Assembly (NCBI GenBank): GCA_900314565.1
Contig: OMVU01000016.1
Span: forward strand, 1-64,000
Origin: an uncultured Eubacteriales bacterium
Lineage (GTDB): Bacteria > Bacillota > Clostridia > Lachnospirales > Lachnospiraceae
Direction: 5' to 3'
Length of the DNA stretch: 64,000 nucleotides
Shown here in pieces: positions 8,196 through 16,110 of the stretch (position 1 is the stretch's first letter; the number at the start of each line of letters is the position of its first letter). The position numbers were made by a program, and so were the translations under genes. The notes below the pieces were generated by a model, which saw only the letters and a program-made list of their open reading frames with translations, made no database searches and was not told the DNA's origin.

Positions 8196-9569
8196 ATGGT
8201 GATCCTGATCCTGATCGGTATTGTGCCGTGCATCATCACGACCAGTGTTGTCGTTCGAAGCTATCGTTCCCGCGCTGTTTCTTTACGCGAATCCAGTGTA
8301 AAGAATCAGTGCGAGATTTTATGCGATTTTTTAGAGTCGGAGAACTATCTGAGCAATCCGGATTCCGCTGTGGTCAACAGCGAACTCTCTCTTTTATCCA
8401 ATGTTTATAACGGAAGGATCCTGATCGTGGACTCGGATTACCGCGTCGTCAAGGATACCTACGATATCGATACGGGCAAGACGTCTGTATCGAAGGAGGT
8501 CGTGAGTACATTTGTGTCCGGCAAAGGAACTTCCCAGTACGATGCGCAGAATGCGTATATCCTCATGACGTTCCCGATCTGCCGTCCTGACGACAGTGTC
8601 GAGGGCGTTCTTCTCGTCTCTGTTTCCACCAATGAGATCGTACAGAATTCCCGTATTCTGGAGAATCAGGGTCTGCTTACTACAGTCATTGCCAGTCTGG
8701 TCGTCCTGATCCTCGGTTATTTCCTCGCGGGAATGCTCGTAAAGCCGTTCCTTCGGGTGACTCATGCGATCGAGGATGTCACGGACGGATTCGAGGACGA
8801 GGCGATCTCCGTTCCGGACTATACCGAGACGGTCCTCATCACGAACGCGTTCAATCAGATGCTTTCGCGCGTCCGGGCGATGGACAACTCAAGACAGGAA
8901 TTTGTGTCCAATGTCTCACATGAGCTGAAGACTCCGCTCACCTCCATGAAGGTCCTCGCGGATTCGCTCAACGGGCAGGATAATGTTCCCAATGAGCTGT
9001 ACAAGGAATTTATGCAGGATATCACACAGGAGATCGACCGGGAAAATAAGATCATCACAGACCTCCTGTCCATGGTCCGTCTCGACAAAAAAGCGGCAAA
9101 TCTCAATATTGAGACGGTCGACATTACCTGGATGCTGGAGGGGATCCTGAAGAGGCTCAAGCCAATCGCCCAGGCGAGAGGGATCGAGCTGATCCTGGAA
9201 GTCACACAGGGGGTGCAGGCAGAAGTGGACGAGGGAAAGCTCGGCCTGGCATTTTCCAACCTGATCGAGAACGGGATCAAGTACAATGTCGACGGCGGGT
9301 GGGTCCGTGTCACATTGAATGCGGACAAGAAATACTTTTATGTCACGGTCGCTGACTGCGGAATGGGAATCCCGGAGGATCAGCAGGAACATATTTTTGA
9401 ACGCTTTTACCGCGGGGACAAATCACACTCGACGACGATCGAGGGGACGGGGCTTGGCCTTGCGATCACGAAGAGCGCGATCCTTCTTCACCACGGTGTG
9501 ATCCGGCTGAACAGTAAAGTGGGAGAAGGGACGACATTCAATGTGCGGATTCCGATCACGCGCCAGTGA
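8196..9569 (+). CDS. Membrane sensor histidine kinase
   Basis: Counting from the ATG at 8196, the 457-residue protein has a membrane helix at the extreme N-terminus, an extracytoplasmic domain of about 130 residues, a second helix (about 165-185), a HAMP segment, and HisKA with phospho-His242 in SNVSHELKTPL. The ATPase domain has NLIENGIKYN (N box), ADCGMGIPE (G1), IFERFYRGD (F box) and GTGLGLAI (G2). The start is uncertain: the ATG has no Shine-Dalgarno, while the same frame runs back to 8130 and encodes a basic KSLRFR segment typical just before the first helix of such kinases, but with no ATG, GTG or TTG. Partner of the regulator 46 bases upstream. Confidence 0.92.
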   Translation: MVILILIGIVPCIITTSVVVRSYRSRAVSLRESSVKNQCEILCDFLESENYLSNPDSAVVNSELSLLSNVYNGRILIVDSDYRVVKDTYDIDTGKTSVSKEVVSTFVSGKGTSQYDAQNAYILMTFPICRPDDSVEGVLLVSVSTNEIVQNSRILENQGLLTTVIASLVVLILGYFLAGMLVKPFLRVTHAIEDVTDGFEDEAISVPDYTETVLITNAFNQMLSRVRAMDNSRQEFVSNVSHELKTPLTSMKVLADSLNGQDNVPNELYKEFMQDITQEIDRENKIITDLLSMVRLDKKAANLNIETVDITWMLEGILKRLKPIAQARGIELILEVTQGVQAEVDEGKLGLAFSNLIENGIKYNVDGGWVRVTLNADKKYFYVTVADCGMGIPEDQQEHIFERFYRGDKSHSTTIEGTGLGLAITKSAILLHHGVIRLNSKVGEGTTFNVRIPITRQ

Positions 9570-9576
9570 ACTTTTC

Positions 9577-9670
9577 TATTCTTCATCACGCAATACTCGC
9601 GACTTCAGTCGTGAGATACGCGCGCAAAGTGATACTTGCCTTCATCGCGCAAAGAGGAAGGTGCTTCGCA
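9577..9670. repeat. Intergenic repeat module (TATTCTTCATC...GTGAGATACGCGCGC type)
   Basis: The first 50 bases closely match 44897-44946: both read TATTCTT-ATC-CGC, then ATACTCG, GACTT and AGTCGTGAGATACGCGCGC. The inner AGTCGTGAG can pair with the upstream CTCGCGACTT, giving a hairpin. It sits between the kinase gene and the GerMN gene. Confidence 0.7.
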
Positions 9671-9711
9671 GTTATCTGAAGTGATTTTTGGAAGAAGGGG
9701 GTGAAGCCTCA

Positions 9712-10629
9712 ATGAAAAAATATACAGATTGTTTTCTTGCGGCGGTACTTGCTCTTCTTCTTGCCGCATGCGGGTCATCGAAGTCCGGGGCTCCGCAGGA
9801 TGGAACCGTCGTCTACTGCCTGGAAGCGGATGAGGAAGCGCTTGCGACAGAGAACTACGCGATCGATCTGACGGAGAGCGAGACCGCGATCCAGCAGATC
9901 CTCGATACGATCGCCAACGGACCCGGAGATTCGGACCATCAGAGTCTCCTTCCCAAGGATGTGACCATGCAGAGCTATTCCTACTCCAATGGGGCGATCG
10001 TAGTGAATTTCAGCCCGGAGTACGGAGCGATGACGAAGGATCGGGAAGTCCTTGCGAGGGCCGGGATCGTGCGGTCCCTGATGCAGATCGAGGGCGTTCG
10101 GAATGTCTCGTTCACGATCGAGGGCGCGCCGATCATGAACTCCAAGGGGGAGGAGATCGGCACGATGACGTCAGATACATTTATCGAGAACAGCGGACGC
10201 CAGATCAACAGTTATTCTCATGCGTCGATCAATCTGTATTATGCATCGGATGACGGAAAGCACCTGAAGAGGGAATCCAGATCGATTTATTACAGCAGCA
10301 GTAAGTCCATAGAATGGGCGATCGTCGAGAGACTGATTTCCGGTCCGAAGGTGAAAGGAAATTATGCGGTCATTCCGCCGAATACGCACATCATTTCGAT
10401 CACGACTTCAGAGGGGACCTGTTATGTAAATCTGGACGAGTCCTTTGTCAGCAAGACGCTTAATGTCTCGGACCGTCTGATCATCTATTCCATCGTCAAT
10501 TCACTGGTGGAGAACTGCGGCGTCACATCGGTACAGTTTTCCGTAGCCGGAGAGACGGATGTGAAGTTCGGGTCGGATATCAGTCTGGCCAAGCCTTTCA
10601 CGGAGGATATGTCGCTGATCGAGCAGTAA
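9712..10629 (+). CDS. GerMN-domain lipoprotein
   Basis: This is a secreted lipoprotein of 305 residues with lipobox LAAC (Cys20). Two GerMN repeats follow (about 50-150 and 185-290), each with the pattern of a variable strand followed by VNFSPEY or VNLDESF. GerMN domains occur in spore-germination GerM and in LpqB of Actinobacteria. I chose the ATG at 9712 because AAGGGGG lies eight bases upstream. The gene follows a response regulator and sensor kinase, the order of mtrA-mtrB-lpqB, where LpqB influences the kinase. A role in modulating the neighbouring kinase or in cell-envelope or spore biology is an inference. Confidence 0.85.
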   Translation: MKKYTDCFLAAVLALLLAACGSSKSGAPQDGTVVYCLEADEEALATENYAIDLTESETAIQQILDTIANGPGDSDHQSLLPKDVTMQSYSYSNGAIVVNFSPEYGAMTKDREVLARAGIVRSLMQIEGVRNVSFTIEGAPIMNSKGEEIGTMTSDTFIENSGRQINSYSHASINLYYASDDGKHLKRESRSIYYSSSKSIEWAIVERLISGPKVKGNYAVIPPNTHIISITTSEGTCYVNLDESFVSKTLNVSDRLIIYSIVNSLVENCGVTSVQFSVAGETDVKFGSDISLAKPFTEDMSLIEQ

Positions 10630-10713
10630 GAGCGAAAGAGATCAGCGGGGAAAGTTCCTGAGCGGGAAATGCCTCGCATCCACAGGCGGGGCTGTAAATC
10701 GGAGGAGCATTAC

Positions 10714-13176
10714 TTGACGCGCAGACCCTTAATGACGTTATGTATCCTGATCGCTGCCCTGCTCGCCCTGATCCGGGCAGCAGGAGGGGCGCTCGTGCCG
10801 CTGCCGCCTGATGTGGTGTCGGCCGGAAAATGGACGAACACTTCTGATCCTGTCCGTGTCACCGGATTTGTTGCCGAATCGGAGGTGCGGGAGGATTCTT
10901 CCTATCTCATTCTGAAGCGGGCAGTCCTGTCCGCGGATGCACACATGTATGAACTGAATAAGGTCCGCGTAACGTTAAAAAATCCACAGCATTTTGCTGT
11001 GGGTTCTTTTTTGTGTGCAGAAGGGATCCTGCGCGAGCCGGAGCCGGCGTCGAACGAGGGACAGTTCGACAGGAAGACGTATTATCGGATGCTTGGGATC
11101 TATTATACGATGGGAAATGCGGATATAGAGATCCTCGACAGCCGGGCGGATCCACTGAGAGAAGCACTGTGGCAGATCCGTTTTCTGCTGAGGGGAAGAA
11201 TTGAGGAGGTCTTTCCGTCCCGGACAGCGGGCGTCATGAGCGCGATGCTCGTCGGGGACAGGAGCCTTATGGAGGCGGAGGATTCGGACCGGTTCCGGAT
11301 GGCCGGGGTGTCGCACGTTCTTGTGATTTCGGGACTTCATATAACGATGATGGCGGAGGCTTTTTACCGGATTCTTTGTCATATGGCGGTCGCTGTCCCC
11401 ATAAGAAAGGACAGGAAAGACGGGAGACAGGAGAATGTGAGGCCGAAAAGGAAGAGGACACAGAGAGAAGACGCCTGTGAAGAGCACGTGGCGGAACAGT
11501 ACCTGAGTCCGGGCCGGAAAAGAAGCCCGGATCGGGAAGAACATAACAGGAGGGACCGGCTTTCTTCCAACGTTCGGATCCTGCACATGAACAAAAAGGC
11601 TGCCGCCGTCATGACGATGTTCCTGCTGGTCTGCTGTGCGGTCATGACCGGGCTTTCGGTCTCGACTGTGCGGGCCGTCTTCATGTACTGCCTGGCTGTG
11701 GGAGCCCGGCTCACCGGCAGGACGTACGATCCGCTCACAGGGGTGAGCCTTGCGGCGGCTGTCATCCTGACCGTGAATCCGGAATACCTCACGTACGGCG
11801 GATTTCAGCTGTCTTTTCTTGCGGTCATCATTCTGGGACTGTGTTCGGACAGGGGTCCTCTCATGCGGGGAGTGATCCTCTATCTCGGAACGGTTCCGTT
11901 CATCCTCTGCAGCTGGTACGAGATTCCGCTTTATGGTGTATTTCTGAATCTGCTGATCGTACCCCTGATCCCGTTCGTGCTGGGGGCGGGGATCCTGGGG
12001 ATCGTCTGCGGCAGTGCCTTCGGCGGTATTTTTACCATGCCTGCGGTGGGGCTTTCTGAATTTCTTTACTGTATTCTGAAGCTTGCAGGGAGACTGCCCT
12101 GTGCCACGCTTATCTGCGGACGTCCGGAGCCGGTCAGGATCCTGATCTACGGGGCGCTGTTCGCAGTGTTCCTTTTCCTTTCCGTCAGATGGAGGACGGA
12201 CAGAAAAAGATTCCTTCTGCCCGGGATGCTCCCGATCCTTCTTATGGTGTTCCTCGTGCGGGGAAGGGACGATCTCGAGATCCACATGCTGGATATCGGG
12301 CAGGGGGATTCGATCGTTGTGGAAATGCCCGGCGGACAGAACATTCTCGTGGACGGGGGATCGACGACAGTGACGGACGTCGGCAGGTACCGGATCCTGC
12401 CCTTCCTCAAATATGAGGGGATCCGGAAACTCGATTACATCTTTGTGACGCATACGGATCTTGATCATATCAGCGGAATCATCGAGCTTCTGGATATGAT
12501 GATCGACGGGACGGCATCTCTTCGCGCGGAAACGCTGGTCATGCCGTATCTGCGGGAGAAGGGAGAGGCGTATGAGGAGCTTTGTGAAAGGGCGGAGAAG
12601 GCGGGCGTGAGGGTTATATGGGTGGAGGCGGGGGATGCTTTTCATTTTTATGACAGTCCCGAGCTCCTGAAGCAGGGGGTATCCTCAAAAGGTTCAGGAT
12701 CTTCGGATTCTCTTTCTGAAGTGACACTTACGGTCCTGGGACCGGATCCGGGCAGGGAGACGTCGCCTGTAAATGTGAACGCCCAGTGCATTGTTGCAGC
12801 GCTCAGCTTTGGAAAGTTCGACTGCCTGCTCACCGGGGACGTTGTCGAGGAGGGGGAAGAGAACCTGCTTGGGATCCTCAGGAGGACGGGAAAGGAGTTC
12901 GAGGTGCTGAAGGTCGCCCACCATGGCTCGAAGTATTCGACGCCGGAAGAGCTTCTGGACATTGTCAAACCGGATCTGTGCCTGATTTCTGCCGGGAAAT
13001 ATAACCGGTACGGACATCCGCATGCGGAGCTTCTTTCCAGACTGTATGCTGCGGGGACGGATGTGCGGATCACGCGGTACGGGGGAGAGCTTTCGGTCAC
13101 AACGGACGGGGAGACATATCATTTTCGTGCGTACGATGAGGAAGAATATGGGGAGGAGACGTATGTGTGCAGGTGA
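10714..13176 (+). CDS. comEC: ComEC/Rec2 DNA-uptake channel
   Basis: ComEC forms the membrane channel that imports single-stranded DNA in natural transformation. The best start is TTG 10714, seven bases after GGAGGA, giving 820 residues. Order: membrane helices and an OB-fold region (about 1-170), the polytopic competence domain (about 175-510), and a C-terminal metallo-beta-lactamase-like domain from about 525 with LDIGQGDS, THTDLDH (His580) and VAHHGSKYS. A very basic, hydrophilic insertion of about 60 residues (228-290) interrupts the membrane domain. The gene contains a terminator-like hairpin at 10984-11010. Intact from start to stop. Confidence 0.93.
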   Translation: MTRRPLMTLCILIAALLALIRAAGGALVPLPPDVVSAGKWTNTSDPVRVTGFVAESEVREDSSYLILKRAVLSADAHMYELNKVRVTLKNPQHFAVGSFLCAEGILREPEPASNEGQFDRKTYYRMLGIYYTMGNADIEILDSRADPLREALWQIRFLLRGRIEEVFPSRTAGVMSAMLVGDRSLMEAEDSDRFRMAGVSHVLVISGLHITMMAEAFYRILCHMAVAVPIRKDRKDGRQENVRPKRKRTQREDACEEHVAEQYLSPGRKRSPDREEHNRRDRLSSNVRILHMNKKAAAVMTMFLLVCCAVMTGLSVSTVRAVFMYCLAVGARLTGRTYDPLTGVSLAAAVILTVNPEYLTYGGFQLSFLAVIILGLCSDRGPLMRGVILYLGTVPFILCSWYEIPLYGVFLNLLIVPLIPFVLGAGILGIVCGSAFGGIFTMPAVGLSEFLYCILKLAGRLPCATLICGRPEPVRILIYGALFAVFLFLSVRWRTDRKRFLLPGMLPILLMVFLVRGRDDLEIHMLDIGQGDSIVVEMPGGQNILVDGGSTTVTDVGRYRILPFLKYEGIRKLDYIFVTHTDLDHISGIIELLDMMIDGTASLRAETLVMPYLREKGEAYEELCERAEKAGVRVIWVEAGDAFHFYDSPELLKQGVSSKGSGSSDSLSEVTLTVLGPDPGRETSPVNVNAQCIVAALSFGKFDCLLTGDVVEEGEENLLGILRRTGKEFEVLKVAHHGSKYSTPEELLDIVKPDLCLISAGKYNRYGHPHAELLSRLYAAGTDVRITRYGGELSVTTDGETYHFRAYDEEEYGEETYVCR
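10984..11013 (+). terminator. Terminator-like hairpin inside comEC
   Basis: CCACAGCA (10984-10991), loop TTT, TGCTGTGG (10995-11002), then GTTCTTTTTT. It looks like a complete rho-independent terminator but lies in frame about 90 codons into comEC. Confidence 0.6.
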
Positions 13177-13264
13177 GGCGGGCCTGTAAACGATGCGGTG
13201 ATGCGTTACTCTTAATATACTACAGGACTGTGAGGACAGTTGAGATTACAAATTCGGCCGGATA

Positions 13265-13273
13265 TGCTACAAT
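13265..13273 (+). promoter_or_regulatory. Extended -10 promoter for the TPR protein gene
   Basis: TGCTACAAT carries the TG extension before a good -10 (TACAAT). No convincing -35 is present at 17 bases; TTGAGA at 13240 is 22 bases away. Confidence 0.45.
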
Positions 13274-13387
13274 AAACGGGTGGATCGATTCTCACGATCT
13301 GCCAGAAAGAACAGGCAGTCGTTCGGATGACACATGATTCCGGGATGCGATCCTGTAAGTGCCGTGACAGCAGGGAGAGAATGCAAA

Positions 13388-14500
13388 ATGAAAAAATCAA
13401 GCAGCCGTACAATATATAAAAGAGTGGTGATTATCTTATTTATACTTCTTGTAATTTGCGCTGCTGCAGCGATCATTCTCATCAGAACGCCCGGCGCGAG
13501 ATACCGGCATAATGTAAATCTGGGCCGCAGATATATGCATGGCCGGCAGTATGATGAAGCAGTCCGTGTATTTACAAAGGCAATCGAAGTTGATCCTGAC
13601 CGCAGCGAGGCTTACCGGGGCCGCGGAGATGCCTATGTGAAAATGGACGAAATGGAACAGGCATACGATGACTATAAGCGGGTCGAGGAGCTGACGGGGG
13701 AGAGCGGTCTGGCCGAAAGGAAGACCGGGCTTTCAGATCCGTCTGAGACGGGATCTTCCGGGACGGAGACGCCGCAGACAGTGACGCCCGGGCCGGACGC
13801 TCCGGCCAGTTCCGGGCCTCAGGGAGATAACGCCGGAAACGGACCATCTGCGGAACCGACACAGGCACCTTCTCCGGAGGTGCAGCCGACACCGGAAGAG
13901 AAGGGACCGACGCCGTCGGATTATGACGCTTTTCTTGAGGCTGTGCGCAGTGACCCTTATGGTCATTATTTTCAGGATGAGTACGGTACCGATCTCTCAG
14001 AATATAATAAGCCTGCAATAATGTACGCGATGGGGGATCTGGATCGTGACGAGGTAAATGAGGTCTTTCTCTCCTATACGAACTCCGGCTCACCGTATAA
14101 TGTGATTAATACGGAGGTGTGGAAATGGAACGGATCTTCATTTGAAGTATATTCTGTTGACGGGGGATCTTACGCGACGAAAGACTTTTATTCGCTGGGG
14201 TATATACGGACATATCCGAAGAATCCGAAAACATTGATCGATCCGTTTACGGTCATGGGATATAATCCGGCAACGAAGTCTTACGACATTGAGATATTTA
14301 GCGTCAAGGGTGTCGGCCCGGACACGATGCCTTCGTATGGCGAGTACTCTCCCGAACTGGATGCTGACGGGGACGGTATTATCTATTATGAGAATAACGA
14401 AATACCGCTTACGAGAGAGGAGTATGAGGCTCTTTTAGAACCTTATGTTCCGGACTGGGCGCATGTGGATCTTTCATGGCAGCTGCTGATCAGCTTTTGA
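13388..14500 (+). CDS. Membrane-anchored TPR protein with unknown C-terminal domain
   Basis: The 370-residue protein starts MKKSSSRTI after GGGAG. A single helix (about 12-32) anchors it. About two TPR repeats (40-110; GRRYMHGRQYDEAVRVFTKA) follow, then a Thr/Pro/Gly/Ser-rich linker (about 115-180). The C-terminal domain of about 190 residues begins YDAFLEAVRSDPYGHYF and contains the acidic motif MGDLDRDEVNEVF, which looks like a calcium-binding or FG-GAP-like loop. I do not recognise a specific family for that domain. The layout suggests an extracytoplasmic protein that binds something at the wall. The codon pattern matches neighbours. Confidence 0.75.
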   Translation: MKKSSSRTIYKRVVIILFILLVICAAAAIILIRTPGARYRHNVNLGRRYMHGRQYDEAVRVFTKAIEVDPDRSEAYRGRGDAYVKMDEMEQAYDDYKRVEELTGESGLAERKTGLSDPSETGSSGTETPQTVTPGPDAPASSGPQGDNAGNGPSAEPTQAPSPEVQPTPEEKGPTPSDYDAFLEAVRSDPYGHYFQDEYGTDLSEYNKPAIMYAMGDLDRDEVNEVFLSYTNSGSPYNVINTEVWKWNGSSFEVYSVDGGSYATKDFYSLGYIRTYPKNPKTLIDPFTVMGYNPATKSYDIEIFSVKGVGPDTMPSYGEYSPELDADGDGIIYYENNEIPLTREEYEALLEPYVPDWAHVDLSWQLLISF

Positions 14501-14557
14501 CCGGCGGCCGATGGGAGCTTTTGTCTGAATCTGTAAAGATCGGGAGAGGGAAACTAT

Positions 14558-15508
14558 ATGGAATCTGCACCGGCAGGGAAAATCGGACCGCTCGAAAAAT
14601 TTTTCAGGACACCTTTCGGAGGGATCCTGTACGTTTTATGGGTCACATTTGTCACTGTTTTTGGTTTTATACTCATTGGGCAGGGTCTGATCGGAGGCTT
14701 CTTTGATTACGGATTCCTGATACTTGGGGAAAGGGCGGAAGCGGCAGGGAATGCTCTCTGGGCGTCTATATTCAAGTCCGGGTCTGTTTATGCCACCTTT
14801 CTGGGAATCTGGATCATATCGATCCTGTTTTTCGCGGTTTTTCCCTGGAACCGTTTCATTCTGAAGAAGATCGGACCCGGCGGAGGGAACAGTCTCTCTA
14901 TGCTTCTCAAAGGAGCGGGCTGGGGGATGGGCCTCAATCTGTTCTGCGCGGTGGTGGGGATCCTGCACGGCGATATAGTCCTGTACTTTAACAGGTTCGA
15001 TCCGCTTCCCGTCCTCCTCCTTTTTCTGCTGGTCGCGATACAGTCGTCGGCTGAGGAGCTGGTCTTTCGGGGATATATGTTTCGTAAAATTGCCATCAGG
15101 TATCCGATCCCGCTTTTTGCCGCGATACTGAATGCCCTGCTTTTTCTGACGATCCATTTGGGGAACCCCGGAGTATCCTTTCTGGGCCTGATGAACATTT
15201 TTCTGGTAGGTGTCCTGACTTCTCTTGTCGTCGCCTGTGAGGACAGCTTCTTCTGGGTCGCCGCTTTTCATACAACGTGGAATTTTATGCAGGCTTTTAT
15301 TCTCGGACTCCCGAACAGCGGCCTGGTCGCCTCCTATTCGATCTTTAAGCTGGAAGCAGCTTCTGCCCGCAACAGTTTTGCATATAATACCGGGTTTGGA
15401 ATAGAGGGGACAGTGACCTCTACGATCGTGATAGCGGCGCTGATCGCTTTTTTGTGCCTGAAGTATCGTAAGGAGGGAAAATTGAAGTTTGGGAAGAGCC
15501 GGGGATAG
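14558..15508 (+). CDS. CPBP-family intramembrane metalloprotease (CAAX protease/bacteriocin-immunity type)
   Basis: The 316-residue protein has about eight membrane helices. The CPBP motifs are present: EELVFRGYMF (the EExxxR motif), a second motif with His in FLTIHLGNPG, and the AAFHTTWNF motif. These place it with Rce1-like membrane glutamic or metallo-proteases, which in Firmicutes cut membrane substrates or give bacteriocin immunity; the substrate here is unknown. A GGGAGAGGG site precedes the ATG. It follows the TPR protein by 57 bases, so both may be one transcript. Confidence 0.88.
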   Translation: MESAPAGKIGPLEKFFRTPFGGILYVLWVTFVTVFGFILIGQGLIGGFFDYGFLILGERAEAAGNALWASIFKSGSVYATFLGIWIISILFFAVFPWNRFILKKIGPGGGNSLSMLLKGAGWGMGLNLFCAVVGILHGDIVLYFNRFDPLPVLLLFLLVAIQSSAEELVFRGYMFRKIAIRYPIPLFAAILNALLFLTIHLGNPGVSFLGLMNIFLVGVLTSLVVACEDSFFWVAAFHTTWNFMQAFILGLPNSGLVASYSIFKLEAASARNSFAYNTGFGIEGTVTSTIVIAALIAFLCLKYRKEGKLKFGKSRG

Positions 15509-15591
15509 AGGACTCAGCGGATCTTTCGTCCTTCCACATGATTTTCCTGAGAACAGGGCTACCTTCCGCATGATTTTCCTTAAAACATGGC

Positions 15592-15620
15592 TTGACACAC
15601 AGGTACCTTTCGCATAAAAT
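15592..15620 (+). promoter_or_regulatory. Strong rpsT promoter
   Basis: Consensus TTGACA (15592-15597), 17-base spacer, TAAAAT (15615-15620). About 100 bases of leader precede the S20 start. Confidence 0.85.
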
Positions 15621-15719
15621 AGTCTAGTGTGTTCCGCCCATGCCATAATCCGTGTCTCCAGGCTAAAGGCAGGAGCAGCTTAGATGAATTATGTTCGTAC
15701 ATTTTAGGAGGGTACTGAT

Positions 15720-15983
15720 TTGGCTAACATCAAATCTGCAAAAAAGAGAATTCTGGTCAATGCAAAGAAGGCGGCACGCAATAAGGCAGTTAGATCCGGC
15801 GTTAAGACAGCAGTCAAGAAAGTTGACGCAGCTGTGCTTGCAGGCGACAAGGCGCAGGCAATCAAGGCTCTGGACGCTCTGAAGAGCGAGATGGGCCGTG
15901 CCACGACCAAGGGCGTTTACAAGAAGAATACGAACGCCAGAAAGATTGCCCGCATGTCCAAGAAGGTGGATGCGCTCGACTGA
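15720..15983 (+). CDS. rpsT: 30S ribosomal protein S20
   Basis: S20 binds 16S rRNA early in small-subunit assembly. The 87-residue protein begins ANIKSAKKRILVNAKKAARN after the initiator, typical of S20, and is rich in Ala and Lys. The start is TTG at 15720, eight bases after a perfect AGGAGG. In E. coli rpsT also starts with UUG, and the weak start takes part in translational self-repression by S20; the same may hold here. It is a single-gene unit with its own promoter and a strong terminator. Confidence 0.97.
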   Translation: MANIKSAKKRILVNAKKAARNKAVRSGVKTAVKKVDAAVLAGDKAQAIKALDALKSEMGRATTKGVYKKNTNARKIARMSKKVDALD

Positions 15984-16020
15984 GTTTCATCCCCGGGAAA
16001 TTAAAATTTGCAAACAAGTA

Positions 16021-16053
16021 AGCTGATGCATGTCGAATGCATCAGCTTTTTTG
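16021..16053 (+). terminator. rpsT rho-independent terminator
   Basis: AGCTGATGCAT (16021-16031) pairs perfectly with ATGCATCAGCT (16037-16047) around GTCGA, followed by TTTTTT. Confidence 0.93.
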
Positions 16054-16110
16054 TATCCTTTCATCTGCTGCGGAAGTCCGCTGAACGATCTGAAGTGTCC
16101 TGCAGTATGT

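Noticed and set aside
10975-12645. Open frame of over 500 codons antisense to comEC
   Set aside because: The composition is very rich in His, Arg, Asp and Pro, as expected of a reverse reading of a GC-rich gene. ComEC motifs are clear on the other strand.
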